Positions 19,596 to 28,843 are shown, counted from the stretch's first letter. The stretch is 64,000 nucleotides of DNA from Candidimonas sp. SYP-B2681 (GCF_003971065.1 NZ_RYDV01000007.1:186001-250000); one strand, 5' to 3'. The notes: generated by a model not told the origin, from the letters alone. Program-made: numbers and translations.

Positions 19596-20024
19596 CTACT
19601 GCGGCTTTTCACTGCCTACGGTTGCGGCAGCGCCTTTATTGCTGGTATCTGGGCCTGTGCGCATGGGCGCGCCAGACGGAGGGCTTTCCGACGATGGTGC
19701 GGTTTGATGCGGCTTTCCTGTTGAGGGTGTTCCGGTGGACGCCGGCATGTCCGATTGATGCAGTTTAGGGTTGGGCTTAGTGGTTGACGCTGGCTTGTCT
19801 GTGCCAGGCACGCTACTTTCTGGCGCTTCCCCCGTAGCCGTTTCTGACGGAGCGGGCATACTGGTAGATGGTGATTTTGGTGGCGGAGGGTTTGTTGGAG
19901 GTATTGGGCTTTCAAGCGCTTCGCCCTGGGCGCTGCTGCCACTGCTGGTTTTCTGTGCCTGAGCGGTCGCAAAAGGGATTGCCACCATGGCCGAGATCAG
20001 AAGGGTCGTTTGAAGTAACTTCAT
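19596..20024 (-). CDS. Secreted Pro/Ser/Thr-rich protein
   Basis: 142 residues. A clear signal peptide (MKLLQTTLLISAMVAIPFAT) ends at an AQA-Q cleavage site near residue 23. The mature part is entirely low-complexity, rich in Pro, Ser, Thr and Gly, with no cysteine and no recognisable domain, so it is probably disordered. AAAGGTGA precedes the ATG. Function is unknown; it resembles Burkholderiales exported small proteins of biased composition. A leading-strand antisense reading exists but lacks any recognisable pattern. Confidence 0.6.
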   Translation of the reverse strand: MKLLQTTLLISAMVAIPFATAQAQKTSSGSSAQGEALESPIPPTNPPPPKSPSTSMPAPSETATGEAPESSVPGTDKPASTTKPNPKLHQSDMPASTGTPSTGKPHQTAPSSESPPSGAPMRTGPDTSNKGAAATVGSEKPQ

Positions 20025-20237
20025 GTTTTCACCTTTGAGGAGTACGATCGTTAGTCGTCTTGTAAATGCAGGCTGTTAGCGATTCGAAACGGCATGTGCG
20101 CCGTCAGACTCATTTAGCAAGCGGCGTGCCATCGGCTCCTCAGTTTGAGCTAGCCATTGCACCCCAACTCTGCAAAGAATTCATCTCGTGTCATGCAAAT
20201 CGAATAGACTACGAGTTGATGAAAAAATAAGGGGCGT

Positions 20238-20384
20238 ATGGTGAAGAAAACGAAATGGCTCGATTCCTCGATACTGCCCTTCTATGCGGGAACTTATGAG
20301 GTCAAGCTCAAGGATGGAAGTATTGGGCATGCCGCTTTTGGCCCACAGGGTTGGTCTTGCGGGTCCGACCTGCTTATTCGCTAG
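20238..20384 (+). CDS. Small hypothetical protein (48 residues)
   Basis: Starts MVKKTKWLDSSILP and runs to a TAG at 20382. AAGGGG sits 5 nt before the ATG. The sequence is well mixed, with Trp, Tyr and Cys (GPQGWSCGSDLLIR), unlike a random reading. Its stop is 12 nt before the next gene, suggesting a small two-gene operon. No family is recognised and no function is proposed. Confidence 0.5.
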   Translation: MVKKTKWLDSSILPFYAGTYEVKLKDGSIGHAAFGPQGWSCGSDLLIR

Positions 20385-20396
20385 CGCGGAAGGAGC

Positions 20397-20657
20397 GTGC
20401 TACTAAGCAAGGACGAACAGAAAGCGCACCGGGGGGTAATTGCCACACATGCCGACACGCTGAAATCCAAAAAGCGGGCCGCAAAATCGGCATTGCGCCT
20501 CGCTAGAGATGCCGTAGCAAGGCAGAAGAGCGCAACCTTGCGGTCAGAGTTTTATTCATTAGCCATACGGTTAAATGCAAGGCTCGACGAGCTCGATTTG
20601 CATCAGAATGTGCTGGCTCGCGCCGAAGCGGATCAAGAAAAAGAGAAGGAAATCTGA
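20397..20657 (+). CDS. Small charged helical hypothetical protein
   Basis: 86 residues starting at a GTG with GGAAGGAG upstream. It is rich in Lys, Arg, Glu and Ala with heptad-like spacing (SKKRAAKSALRLARDAVARQ) and likely forms a coiled coil. It follows the 48-residue gene by 12 nt. No family was recognised. Confidence 0.55.
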   Translation: MLLSKDEQKAHRGVIATHADTLKSKKRAAKSALRLARDAVARQKSATLRSEFYSLAIRLNARLDELDLHQNVLARAEADQEKEKEI

Positions 20658-20767
20658 CGGCTCCCTCTGGCGTTGGATTCAGTACGCCCTGTGCTAACGG
20701 CATACTACGTGCTGATAAGACCCTGGTGGCAACCCTGTTTTGTTATAACCCAGAAAGGAGTCAGCTT

Positions 20768-21268
20768 ATGTCGATTTTCAAGAGCATCCTCGCCAAGATT
20801 TTTCCGTCCGAGCATCCTGCTAACCAAGCAACACCACAAGCAAACGCTGGCTCAGCAACTCCGCCGGCAGCCGGCACGTCGTCTGGAGCAACGGCTCCAA
20901 CCAGCACCACACCCAGGTCGCCTGAAACGGCGACCGGTACACCCGGGGTAACGTCGTCAATGGCGGCCCCGACCGCGACGAATGCGACATCTCAGGCGTC
21001 GACTGCACAGCCTGTCGACGTCGAGGCAATATTGCGGGAAATGCAATCGAAGAACTCTGAGAAGCTGAACTGGCAGACGTCTATCGTCGACCTTCTTAAG
21101 CTGTTAGGTCTTGACAGCAGCTTGACGGCCCGAAAGCAGCTTGCCAAAGAACTCAACTACACCGGTAGCACTGATGATTCTGCCACAATGAATATATGGC
21201 TTCACAAGGAAGTCATGCGCAGATTTGCTCAAAGCGGTGGCAAAGTCCCTGAAGAGCTAAGAGGGTAG
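20768..21268 (+). CDS. DUF3597 domain protein
   Basis: 166 residues. The N-terminal MSIFKSILAKIFP and the C-terminal domain (SIVDLLKLLGLDSSLTARKQLAKEL, then the tail KVPEELRG) match DUF3597. Between them lies a Pro/Ala/Thr-rich linker of about 75 residues. AAAGGAG lies just before the ATG at 20768; a reading from 20726 would add an unrelated stretch. DUF3597 has no established biochemical role; the C-terminal domain structure is a small helical fold. Confidence 0.85.
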   Translation: MSIFKSILAKIFPSEHPANQATPQANAGSATPPAAGTSSGATAPTSTTPRSPETATGTPGVTSSMAAPTATNATSQASTAQPVDVEAILREMQSKNSEKLNWQTSIVDLLKLLGLDSSLTARKQLAKELNYTGSTDDSATMNIWLHKEVMRRFAQSGGKVPEELRG

Positions 21269-21278
21269 GCAGCCTTGC

Positions 21279-21305
21279 TGAGGGACCGGTTCAGGCGGTT
21301 CCTCA
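21279..21305. repeat. Hairpin between convergent DUF3597 and Nudix genes
   Basis: TGAGGGACCG (21279-21288) pairs with CGGTTCCTCA (21296-21305), with one G-U pair and a 7-nt loop. It lies 10 nt after the DUF3597 stop, so it probably marks the 3' end of that transcript. No T-run follows. The rest of the gap to 21432 shows nothing else. Confidence 0.5.
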
Positions 21306-21432
21306 AACTCAGTTAGCGTTCCCACCTTTTGTGTCCATGCGTGGCTAGTGGACTGCATTGCTGATGCTACTTAAGTGTTCACCGCAGCAAAAAGCTAACT
21401 CTACGCATTGGACTTTTACGTATGGAGGTCGA

Positions 21433-22020
21433 TTAATTGTCGGCTGGTTTCCAGTCCAGCGTCCATGTGTCTGCAAGCACGTTCTGCAGCCATAAGGTAC
21501 ACGTCAGGGTCTTGGCATCAGTGATATCGCCGCTACGGCAGGCATCGACCAGGTCTTTGACGCCCATGGTGCGCAACTCAAGGAATTCATCGTGATCCAG
21601 TTGTTGGGCGCCGGGCGTGAGATGACTCGCGAAGAATATATGAATGATCTCGGTGGAGTATGAAATGGCCAGGTGCATGGCGCCGGCATATGCCCATCGG
21701 CCTGCAGTAAAGCCGGTCTCCTCAAGCAATTCACGTTTCGCACAAGTTAGCGGATCTTCACCCTGGTCCAGCTTACCGGCGGGAAACTCTGTCATCACAC
21801 GATTTACGGGATAGCGAAACTGGCGTTCTAACAGCACGCGTTCGTTATCCAGTAACGGGATGATTACGACCGCTCCAGGATGCACAATATACTCTCGCGT
21901 CGAGCTGCCGCCGTCGGGCAAGCGTACTGTGTCGCGTCGAGCTTTCAAGAAGTCGCCTTCGAACAAGGTTTGGCTCTCGAGCAACGTTTCTGTCAGATGA
22001 TGGTCGGCAGAGTCGGTCAT
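21433..22020 (-). CDS. Nudix hydrolase, ADP-ribose pyrophosphatase type
   Basis: 195 residues. The Nudix box GX5EX7REUXEEXGU is complete, running from GKLDQGED to RELLEETGF (about 85-107). Upstream QFRYPVNRVMTEFPAGK and the loop after the box match the NudF/ADP-ribose pyrophosphatase group, which cleaves ADP-ribose to AMP and ribose 5-phosphate. The start MTDSADHHL at 22020 is preferred over 22095, which would add a hydrophobic stretch foreign to the family, although no strong ribosome binding site is seen. Other nucleoside-diphosphate sugars remain possible substrates. Confidence 0.85.
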   Translation of the reverse strand: MTDSADHHLTETLLESQTLFEGDFLKARRDTVRLPDGGSSTREYIVHPGAVVIIPLLDNERVLLERQFRYPVNRVMTEFPAGKLDQGEDPLTCAKRELLEETGFTAGRWAYAGAMHLAISYSTEIIHIFFASHLTPGAQQLDHDEFLELRTMGVKDLVDACRSGDITDAKTLTCTLWLQNVLADTWTLDWKPADN

Positions 22021-22095
22021 GGCAAAGTAGAGGCCCGAAGATAGAATGACTAAAAAGCTTACCACTGGATGCCGGTTGCAGGCACAGACTGCCAA

Positions 22096-22428
22096 TTATG
22101 TCGCCGAGGGCTGCAGGGCAATCACCGCCATACCCGTAAGCGCGATGGCCGCGCCCGCGATGTCCCATCTGGTCAGGGGCACGCCATCCACAATTCGCAG
22201 CCATGCCAGTGCAACAGCAATGTACATTCCGCCATAGGCTGCATAGGTTCGACCCGCTGCGGTTGGATGAAGGGTTAGCAACCAGGCAAATAATCCAAGT
22301 GAGATGGCGGCAGGCAATAGCAAAATAAGACTCTTGCCTTGCTTTAGCACAAGCCATGGCAGATAGCAGCCGATAATTTCGGCTACCGCCGTTACGGCAA
22401 AAAGGACAGTAAGACGAAGAAGTTCCAA
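22096..22428 (-). CDS. YnfA/UPF0060 small membrane protein
   Basis: 110 residues from a TTG start at 22428, giving [20 protein letters not shown], the conserved family N-terminus. It has four hydrophobic segments with the motifs [22 protein letters not shown] and [11 protein letters not shown]. YnfA is related to small multidrug resistance transporters; the substrate here is unknown. A longer reading to 22482 adds a hydrophilic, unconserved lead, so TTG is chosen on family alignment. It lies 75 nt downstream of the Nudix start, on the same strand, and is divergent from selD. Confidence 0.85.
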   Translation of the reverse strand: MELLRLTVLFAVTAVAEIIGCYLPWLVLKQGKSLILLLPAAISLGLFAWLLTLHPTAAGRTYAAYGGMYIAVALAWLRIVDGVPLTRWDIAGAAIALTGMAVIALQPSAT

Positions 22429-22559
22429 GGGTTCAAATCCGTTCGGCAATGGGTGTGAATTATGGCATGGCCTATATGACAATAATTGGCCGAGGAATTT
22501 TCATTGCTTCTCGGTCTGCTGAATTAGAATTGCCTTCATTGAAGTATTCCGGAGTATCG

Positions 22560-23594
22560 ATGAAAGATTCCATTCGCCTCACCCAGTATAGTCACGGAGC
22601 CGGCTGCGGATGTAAGATCTCACCCAAGGTGTTAGAGGTCATCTTGCAAGGTAGCGGTGCGCAGGACCTTGACCCCAGACTATGGGTTGGCAATGCCTCG
22701 CGTGACGACGCGGCGGTTTATGCCTTAGACGACGAACGCGGTGTGGTGTCGACCACTGATTTTTTCATGCCCATCGTCGATGACCCTTTTGATTTCGGCC
22801 GTATCGCCGCGACAAACGCCATTAGCGACATCTATGCCATGGGTGGGAGTCCGCTCCTGGCCATCGCCATTCTCGGCTGGCCGGTCAAGCTGCTGCCGCC
22901 GGAGATTGCACGCGAAGTCATTCGCGGGGGACGCTCGGTCTGTGACGAAGCGGGCATTCCGCTGGCCGGTGGGCACTCTATCGACGCCCCTGAGCCAATT
23001 TTTGGTCTGGCCGTCACTGGTGTGGTGGACAAGGCCCGCCTGAAGCGTAATGACACCGCCACGGTCGGCTGTAAACTTTTCTTGACCAAACCACTGGGCA
23101 TCGGCATTCTGACTACCGCAGAAAAGATGTCGAAGCTACGCATGGAAGACATCGGCTTGGCCCGGGACTGGATGTGTACCTTGAATAAGGCGGGCAGCCG
23201 ATTCGGCAAGCTGGGCTGCGTCACGGCCATGACCGACGTTACCGGCTTCGGGTTGTTAGGACACTTGGCTGAAATGGCTGATGGCAGCGGTGTAAGCGCT
23301 CGAATCGACTACGCCAAGGTGCCGTGTCTGCCAGGCGTCGACTACTACTTGGGCGAGGGTTGCGTGCCAGGCGGAACCGCCCGCAACTTCGACAGTTATG
23401 GGGAACGCATCGGTCCTATCAGTCAGGATCAACTGAACCTGCTATGCGATCCGCAAACCAGCGGAGGCCTATTGGTAGCGGTGACTCCTGAAGGTGAAGC
23501 TGAGTTCCTCGCCGCGGCGGCAGAATTCGGACTTCATCTGGCCCCGATCGGCGAATTGATTGAGCGACAACGTCACGCGATAGAAGTGTTGTGA
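22560..23594 (+). CDS. selD: Selenide, water dikinase
   Basis: 344 residues. It makes selenophosphate from selenide and ATP. The N-terminal GAGCGCK motif carries the catalytic cysteine (Cys16, with Cys18 alongside), so this is the Cys form, not selenocysteine. The Asp-rich ATP/Mg motif [12 protein letters not shown], then [17 protein letters not shown] and the C-terminal [15 protein letters not shown] are all present. The ATG at 22560 (MKDSIRLTQ) is used; in-frame upstream ATGs add an unconserved lead. The stop overlaps the start of selU, so the two form a translationally coupled operon. Confidence 0.96.
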   Translation: MKDSIRLTQYSHGAGCGCKISPKVLEVILQGSGAQDLDPRLWVGNASRDDAAVYALDDERGVVSTTDFFMPIVDDPFDFGRIAATNAISDIYAMGGSPLLAIAILGWPVKLLPPEIAREVIRGGRSVCDEAGIPLAGGHSIDAPEPIFGLAVTGVVDKARLKRNDTATVGCKLFLTKPLGIGILTTAEKMSKLRMEDIGLARDWMCTLNKAGSRFGKLGCVTAMTDVTGFGLLGHLAEMADGSGVSARIDYAKVPCLPGVDYYLGEGCVPGGTARNFDSYGERIGPISQDQLNLLCDPQTSGGLLVAVTPEGEAEFLAAAAEFGLHLAPIGELIERQRHAIEVL

Positions 23595-24697
23595 TGCGCG
23601 AGAACACCAGCGACTACAGTGCGCTTTTTCTTGACGACGTACCGATGTTGGATACTCGCGCGCCCGGTGAGTTTAACAAGGGTGCTTTTCCTGGAGCCAT
23701 AAATCTGCCGCTGATGAGTGATATCGAGCGGCAGAAAGTCGGCCTCTGCTATAAGCAGCACGGTCAGGATGCCGCCATCGCCTTGGGTCGCCGGTTGGTT
23801 ACTGGCCAAACGAAGAAGGAGCGCATCGCTGCGTGGGCAGCCTTCGCCCGCGCCAACCCCAATGGCTATTTGTATTGCTTTCGTGGAGGCTTGCGCTCGC
23901 AGATTACCCAGGAATGGCTAATGGACGAGGCTGGCATCGAGTACCCGCGCGTGATCGGCGGTTACAAGGCCATGCGCGGCTTCTTGCTGGAAACTACCGG
24001 GCAGGCAGTCGCCGAGTGCCGTTTCGTGGTGCTGGGCGGTATGACCGGCACGGGGAAAACTGATGTCCTGTTACAGCTTGACAACGGCCTTGATCTGGAG
24101 GGCCATGCCCATCACCGTGGCTCGAGCTTCGGCAAGCATGCGGTTGGCCAACCGGCACAAATCGACTTCGAGAATCGGCTATCGATAGACATTCTAAAAA
24201 AGCGCGCCGCGGGGCATGAGCTTTTCGTGCTAGAGGACGAGAGCCGCAGCATCGGCCATTGCAGTCTGCCGTTGGACCTATATCGAAGCATGCAGACTTA
24301 TCCCATCGTCTGGTTAGAAGACAGCTTGGAAAACCGTGTGCAACGCATACTGCGCGACTATGTAATTGGCCTGCACGCCGAGTTCGTGGCCTTGCATGGT
24401 GAGGAACTGGGCTTTGAACGGTTCGCGATACGTCTACGCCAAAGTCTGGACAATATCACCAAGCGTTTGGGCGGCGCACGGCATCAAAACTTGGCGATAA
24501 AGATGAACTCGGCCCTGGCCGAGCAGGGACGCAGCGGTGCCGTGGAATCTCACCTCGAGTGGATCGAAGGCCTGCTAACTGGATACTACGACCCCATGTA
24601 TGTTTATCAACGTAAGCTTGAGTCGCAGCGCATCGTCTTCGCCGGGGGACATCGCACCGTAGTGGACTACTTACGACAGCTCCGTGTTAATAGGTAG
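23594..24697 (+). CDS. selU: tRNA 2-selenouridine synthase
   Basis: 367 residues; also called MnmH. An N-terminal rhodanese domain contains the active Cys95 in YCFRGG, and a P-loop domain has GGMTGTGKT at 148-156 with further [16 protein letters not shown] and LEDESRSIG motifs. It replaces sulfur by selenium at the wobble 2-thiouridine of tRNA Lys, Glu and Gln via a geranylated intermediate, using selenophosphate from SelD. The ATG at 23594 overlaps the selD TGA; a GTG at 23591 is the alternative. selA and selB are not present in the window. Confidence 0.95.
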   Translation: MRENTSDYSALFLDDVPMLDTRAPGEFNKGAFPGAINLPLMSDIERQKVGLCYKQHGQDAAIALGRRLVTGQTKKERIAAWAAFARANPNGYLYCFRGGLRSQITQEWLMDEAGIEYPRVIGGYKAMRGFLLETTGQAVAECRFVVLGGMTGTGKTDVLLQLDNGLDLEGHAHHRGSSFGKHAVGQPAQIDFENRLSIDILKKRAAGHELFVLEDESRSIGHCSLPLDLYRSMQTYPIVWLEDSLENRVQRILRDYVIGLHAEFVALHGEELGFERFAIRLRQSLDNITKRLGGARHQNLAIKMNSALAEQGRSGAVESHLEWIEGLLTGYYDPMYVYQRKLESQRIVFAGGHRTVVDYLRQLRVNR

Positions 24698-24755
24698 GCG
24701 GGCAGGCTTATCGTCACACTTGCGTAATCCTCATTGACGTCATGCTGCTGAGGTA

Positions 24756-25496
24756 TCAACCTTCATCTTGGTCGTCTTGGGCTTTGTTTCCGATGGTGGC
24801 GAGTCGTTTGGTCTCTCGAATGATCGACTCCACGTATCCCCGAGAGTTGCCCGAGTATTTTTTCAATGCGCCAGGAAGCCCGTTTTTTGCCTTGGTCAAG
24901 TATTCCTGAAGGATTTCCGCCCCGACACGAATATTCACACTGGGGTCGAACAATGACTCACGCCGATGCAATTTGTCTGGATGCCATCTGGCCACAACCT
25001 GCATAAGCCCTTGAGCGCCGTACTTGTTCTTGATACCAGCCCGAAGACCGCTTTCCTTCTGGACCACAGCAAGAATCAGCTCGGGACTTACGCCTTCGTG
25101 CTTTTCTGCCTCACCCCAGGCCAAGTCTACATACTCGCGGACGGTCTCTTCATCTTTATTGAATTTGGCCGCCAGATAGCTTGTAATGGCCTCCTTTCGC
25201 ACGCCGTGCTCGTCTTCAAGGTCAGACGAGGCCATTATTTCAGTTGGCGCGACTACATCAACCTGGAAATCCTCGACCTTCACGTAGAATTCTGAAAGTG
25301 GGCGGAGCGTAGTGAATAGGGCGGCGTAAGGTGAGACGACAGGGCCGGCCTGATTCGATACGGTGGCGGACGCCAGAGGCTGCCAGAGCAGGCAAGAAAG
25401 AATAATTATCCTGGCAGAAAATGCACATGATTTTCGCGCGTCAAACGCTGTCGATATAAGCCTTGGCTGAACAGACTGTTGCCGTAACGGTGTCAC
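24756..25496 (-). CDS. Lytic transglycosylase, SLT domain
   Basis: 246 residues. A hydrophobic signal sequence (about 28-45, ending ASA-T) precedes a mature N-terminal region and then the SLT catalytic domain: ILAVVQKESGLRAG with catalytic Glu148, YGAQGLMQV, and VNIRVGAEILQEYL. It cleaves peptidoglycan with anhydro-muropeptide formation in the periplasm. The GTG at 25496 is the only good start before the signal sequence; no strong ribosome binding site precedes it. The catalytic domain is closest to Slt/MltC-like family 1 enzymes. It stands alone, with no secretion-system genes nearby. Confidence 0.85.
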   Translation of the reverse strand: MTPLRQQSVQPRLISTAFDARKSCAFSARIIILSCLLWQPLASATVSNQAGPVVSPYAALFTTLRPLSEFYVKVEDFQVDVVAPTEIMASSDLEDEHGVRKEAITSYLAAKFNKDEETVREYVDLAWGEAEKHEGVSPELILAVVQKESGLRAGIKNKYGAQGLMQVVARWHPDKLHRRESLFDPSVNIRVGAEILQEYLTKAKNGLPGALKKYSGNSRGYVESIIRETKRLATIGNKAQDDQDEG

Positions 25497-25802
25497 AAGA
25501 TGGGTTTCCCTGTAGTCGCAAAAGCGTCAATAACTTTAGCATGCTGTGTTAATCGGCCGAAATACCGTTGCACATTAATGCTTAGTTTTCATTTGGACTT
25601 ATTTTCTCCGGCCAATCAATACATTGAGTGGTAGTTGGTTTTTGCGCCAAACTTTCTGTAGCCATCATTCCACGTCAGTTTCGCACCATACTGCCATCAT
25701 TTGACAATCTGACACGGGCGGTTTCAATCGAAGCAGCATTTTTATGGGCGATGGCTGATACTGAATGGCCGGCACTTAGTGCTAATGTTCAGGAGACGTC
25801 AT
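25497..25802. other. Intergenic region between transglycosylase and DUF883-like gene
   Basis: 306 bp with no convincing gene. It must carry the promoters of two divergent genes. A TTGACA at 25701-25706 followed 16 bp later by TTCAAT is a possible weak promoter for the plus-strand gene. Nothing else stands out. Confidence 0.4.
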
Positions 25803-26063
25803 ATGGCAACAACAACTGACCAAGTCAAAGACGCTATCGACGAAGGGGCTGATGCGGCGAGCACGGGAATAATAGAGGCCGCTGATAGGGCAGCCGAGGC
25901 AACGCGGCGGGCAAAGCAGGCGGCTAAAGAGGCCGTCGATAGCGGTAGAGATACCCTTGAAGGCGCTTTGATATGTGCGAAGGATATGGTTCGCGCCAAC
26001 CCTGTGATGGCTGTTGCGACCGTAGCCGCGATCGCCTACCTATGGGGTCGACTTAAGCGATAA
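25803..26063 (+). CDS. ElaB/YqjD/DUF883-like membrane-anchored small protein
   Basis: 86 residues. A long amphipathic Ala/Glu/Arg-rich helical region (residues 8-60) is followed by a C-terminal hydrophobic anchor, NPVMAVATVAAIAYLWGRL. This is the architecture of the ElaB/YqjD family, inner-membrane proteins that bind ribosomes in stationary phase in E. coli. The start at 25803 has AGGAGA 7 nt upstream; 25779 would add eight unconserved residues. Family assignment rests on architecture and the C-terminal anchor. Confidence 0.75.
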   Translation: MATTTDQVKDAIDEGADAASTGIIEAADRAAEATRRAKQAAKEAVDSGRDTLEGALICAKDMVRANPVMAVATVAAIAYLWGRLKR

Positions 26064-26134
26064 CGGCGGCTAGGCAAGGCCGCGAGTCTGTGCTGCCTGA
26101 AAAAGCGCAGCGGGTTGGCTTTCTTCCGATAACG

Positions 26135-26168
26135 TTTCACCTATGGCTCTTGCTAGCCATAGGTGAAA
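26135..26168. terminator. Perfect 14-bp hairpin between convergent genes
   Basis: TTTCACCTATGGCT (26135-26148) pairs without mismatch with AGCCATAGGTGAAA (26155-26168) round a 6-nt loop. It lies between the 3' ends of the DUF883-like gene (plus) and the zinc-ribbon gene (minus), so a bidirectional transcript end is likely, though the T-run is weak. Confidence 0.65.
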
Positions 26169-26195
26169 AGATTTCCGTCTATTCTATAAGCATCG

Positions 26196-26414
26196 CTACT
26201 TGGTATTCGGAATCAGCTTGAACCCGTAGTTAACCCCCCATTTGTCCATCCGGGAGATCCAAACGGTATCGCATGTAATGCAGCGATATTGGCGCTCTGT
26301 TGCCCCATCATTGAGCGCTGTGGGTCTGGTGCCTTGATGCCTCATGTTTTCGTGAGGGTCGCTACCGACATTGAGACAGGGTTCACACAGCAATGATGCG
26401 ATTGTTTTTGGCAT
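26196..26414 (-). CDS. Small zinc-ribbon protein, copy A
   Basis: 72 residues. Two CxxC pairs (LCEPCL near residue 10 and YRCITCDT near 45) suggest one bound zinc. The C-terminal half has a pattern shared with the gene at 36017-36250: ER, aromatic, CxxC, T, V/I, W, then R, K and GV. The two are evident paralogs 10 kb apart on the same strand. No established function is known to me; nucleic-acid or protein binding is the usual role of such ribbons. Confidence 0.65.
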   Translation of the reverse strand: MPKTIASLLCEPCLNVGSDPHENMRHQGTRPTALNDGATERQYRCITCDTVWISRMDKWGVNYGFKLIPNTK

Positions 26415-26680
26415 GTAATAAATTAGAAGTGATAGACATCGATATTCTATGTCACATTTTGCATTCCCGATTTGAAAGCTGTCGATTTAACGCGATGTGT
26501 ATCGCGGTGGCCGACTACGATGCGAAATTCCATGGGTCCATAAACGACATATGCGCCTCGAGCGGCTGACAGCTATTTGAACAAGCCAAGCTAGGGTGCA
26601 AAACCGACGAGCCGGCGCGTCGCCTACAATTGGACGGTGTCCCGTTCGAGCAACGGCCCGTAGTATCCAATTGCAGCAGA

Positions 26681-27586
26681 ATGACGACGAAGAAGAAGCA
26701 AGTTTCACGTAGAAGCCGTTACACCACCCGTTCCAAATCAAGTAAGGCACCCGCTGGCCGCATCAAACGCTTCCTGAGGGCATGTAGCGTCGCTGCGATT
26801 ACGTCGTTCAGCGTAGCGAGTTACGTACTCAATCCGCAGTGGCATGAACAGTTTGCGCTTGAACCAATCCTGTCGCAGTTTGGGCTTGCGAACCAGCAGA
26901 TCGCTCCGCAGGTCACTGTCTCTGGCGCGCAGGCTCAGACGCACTTCGCGCAGTGTCCACAATTCTTTCCCACTGCTCGGCCGCCGTCCGTTCCAGCGGG
27001 CGAGGCGCTTCGAGAGCTTTGCTTCTCGTCGTTCGCCATCTTGCACAGCGGCCAAACTAAGACACCTGTCTTTGTCGCTCAGCGGCTGAACCGTCAGATG
27101 CTGGTCCAGGCCCGGGCAATGCAGAGGACCGATAGGTTCTATGCAGAAGCCCGCCTGCCGCGCGCTGAACGCGCGGTGCTGGACGATTACCGAGGCTCGG
27201 GTTATTCGCGCGGGCACATGGCGCCGGCAGGTGACATGCACGACACCGAGGCGATGGCGCAGAGTTTCTCTCTCGCTAACATGGTTCCGCAGAATCAGAC
27301 CCACAATGCTGGTGCTTGGAGTCGTATCGAGCAAGACACGCGCAAGTATGTAATGCGCGCCGCCGGTGATGTCTATGTATTTACTGGCCCCGTCTATGAT
27401 TCCCGGGCCGAAACGGTTGGCGAAGGGCATGTCACGGTACCGCGTCATATTTTCAAAGTGGTCTATGACGCAACGACGGGAAAATCATGGGTGCATTGGC
27501 AGGCGAACAGTGCAAACACGAAAGCCGGACCGCCAATCAGCTACAACGAGTTTGTTCGGCGCACTGGGTTGGTGTTATTGCCATAG
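26681..27586 (+). CDS. DNA/RNA non-specific endonuclease (NUC family), exported
   Basis: 301 residues. A basic N-terminus (KKK, RRSR, KSSK) precedes a hydrophobic segment (about 30-50), then the NUC catalytic domain. The DRGH-type motif appears as SRGHMAPAGDM, with the general-base His at residue 179. The metal-binding region NMVPQNQTHNAGAW follows, and the protein ends with a family-typical FVRRTGLVL. It resembles secreted or periplasmic Serratia-type nucleases. The Asp of DRGH is Ser here, which is seen in some relatives. Start at 26681 is preferred to 26630, though the ribosome binding site is weak. No immunity or toxin-delivery gene lies beside it. Confidence 0.88.
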   Translation: MTTKKKQVSRRSRYTTRSKSSKAPAGRIKRFLRACSVAAITSFSVASYVLNPQWHEQFALEPILSQFGLANQQIAPQVTVSGAQAQTHFAQCPQFFPTARPPSVPAGEALRELCFSSFAILHSGQTKTPVFVAQRLNRQMLVQARAMQRTDRFYAEARLPRAERAVLDDYRGSGYSRGHMAPAGDMHDTEAMAQSFSLANMVPQNQTHNAGAWSRIEQDTRKYVMRAAGDVYVFTGPVYDSRAETVGEGHVTVPRHIFKVVYDATTGKSWVHWQANSANTKAGPPISYNEFVRRTGLVLLP

Positions 27587-27645
27587 TGCTGACACGTAAG
27601 GATTCAGCCAGTCCCGATAGCCGAACGCTACGTTATCATTTGGCG

Positions 27646-27669
27646 AAAAAAAAGCCCTCCGGAGAGGGC
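27646..27669 (-). terminator. Terminator for the minus-strand csbD-like gene
   Basis: Read on the minus strand: GCCCTC-TCCG-GAGGGC (27669 to 27654), then eight T residues. It lies 23 nt after the stop of the CsbD-like gene. Confidence 0.85.
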
Positions 27670-27691
27670 GAACTTAAAACAGTAGGAACGG

Positions 27692-27874
27692 CTACTCTTT
27701 TGGCATATCAAGCATGTCATCGTCAATGTCTTTCTCCTTATGCTGCGCGGTTCCAAAACTCTTCTCCGCTTTACCTTCATGCCTCGTGGCTTTCTTGTCG
27801 GTCGCTATACCAGCCTTTTCTCTGATGTCGCTTTTGACTTCATGGCCTGGACCCTTCGCTTTATCTTTGTCCAT
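27692..27874 (-). CDS. CsbD-like small stress protein
   Basis: 60 residues, highly charged. The family pattern appears in KSDIREKAGIATDKKATRHEGKAEK. CsbD proteins are induced by general stress in several bacteria, without a settled biochemical role. AAAGGAAG lies 5 nt before the ATG at 27874; the longer reading to 28021 adds unrelated sequence. A clear terminator follows. The upstream 270 bp to the divergent PPOX gene hold no other gene. Confidence 0.8.
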   Translation of the reverse strand: MDKDKAKGPGHEVKSDIREKAGIATDKKATRHEGKAEKSFGTAQHKEKDIDDDMLDMPKE

Positions 27875-28147
27875 GGTGCTTCCTTTAAGAATACAGGCGC
27901 AATGGTGCTGCACCTGGAGAGGACAAAAGCAATCGATGTGCCCGCGTGCAAGGGCGAAAGAGCCCGCCGTAGGGCGTGCCGGTAGAGCCGTAGGATTACC
28001 GGCATCATGACAATCGAACACCGTGCTTTGGGGCCATTTGGTTGTGGGCTTATTAGTGTGCGGCTATGATTGTGCATGGCATAATGGAGAGGCGGAAGGC
28101 GACCGTGGCGTCAAAAAAACCGAGACGTCTAACTATGGATTGCAGCC

Positions 28148-28777
28148 TTGAGCGAAATAAATACGACTCATCAAGTCACTAGTCTGGAAGCGCTTGGCGC
28201 GATTTATGGTTCTGCGGCCATAGCTTCCATCAAGAAAGAAGTGAACTATATTCATCCGCATTATCGAAAGCTGGTAGAGGCTGCACCCTTTGTTGTCTTG
28301 GCCACCTGTGGGCCTGAAGGCCTTGATGCTTCTCCTCGGGGTGACCCAGCCGGCTTCGTCCGCGTTCATGACGAGAAAACACTGCTGCTACCTGACCGCC
28401 GGGGCAACAATAGACTAGACAGCCTTCGAAATATTATCCATGATCCTCGAGTCGCCCTGATCTTTTTGATCCCTGGTGTAAGCGAAACCTTGCGAATAAA
28501 CGGCGAAGCCAGCATTACGACCGATCCGGAACTGTTGGAGCAGTTTTCATTGGCTGGCAAGCTTCCTTCGTCCGTGCTTATTGTCAAAGTAAAGAAGGTG
28601 TTTTTCCAATGTTCCCGGGCCATTCTCAGGTCGCGGCTCTGGGAGTCAGATCTTCATGTGGATCGTGGCTCATTGCCCAGTGTGGGCGCAATACTGGAAG
28701 CACTCAGCAATGCGGAAATCGACGGCGCGAAGTACGACTCTGAGTTGCCGGAACGGGTTCGAAAAACCTTGTATTAA
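28148..28777 (+). CDS. Pyridoxamine 5'-phosphate oxidase-family protein
   Basis: 209 residues. The split-barrel FMN-binding fold is shown by FVVLATCGPEGLDASPRGDPAGFV and the following LLLPDRRGNNRLDSLRNI, with the typical DPRVALIFLIPG segment. These match the MSMEG_1061-type subgroup of flavin-dependent proteins whose substrate is not established. The start is TTG at 28148, since an in-frame TAA lies 18 nt upstream and no ATG is available; no strong ribosome binding site is present. Confidence 0.85.
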   Translation: MSEINTTHQVTSLEALGAIYGSAAIASIKKEVNYIHPHYRKLVEAAPFVVLATCGPEGLDASPRGDPAGFVRVHDEKTLLLPDRRGNNRLDSLRNIIHDPRVALIFLIPGVSETLRINGEASITTDPELLEQFSLAGKLPSSVLIVKVKKVFFQCSRAILRSRLWESDLHVDRGSLPSVGAILEALSNAEIDGAKYDSELPERVRKTLY

Positions 28778-28843
28778 GCGTGCTAGTCAGAGCTAATTGG
28801 AAATCGTCCGAAAGAGTGGAAGAGCTTCGTACGCCTTTCATTC

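Noticed and set aside
22426-22445. T-arm-like GGGTTCAAATCC on the plus strand
   Set aside because: No cloverleaf can be built round it; it lies at the start of the ynfA gene.
26681-27586. Exported nuclease as a toxin or defence effector
   Set aside because: No immunity gene, secretion marker or defence partner lies beside it; a general secreted nuclease is simpler.
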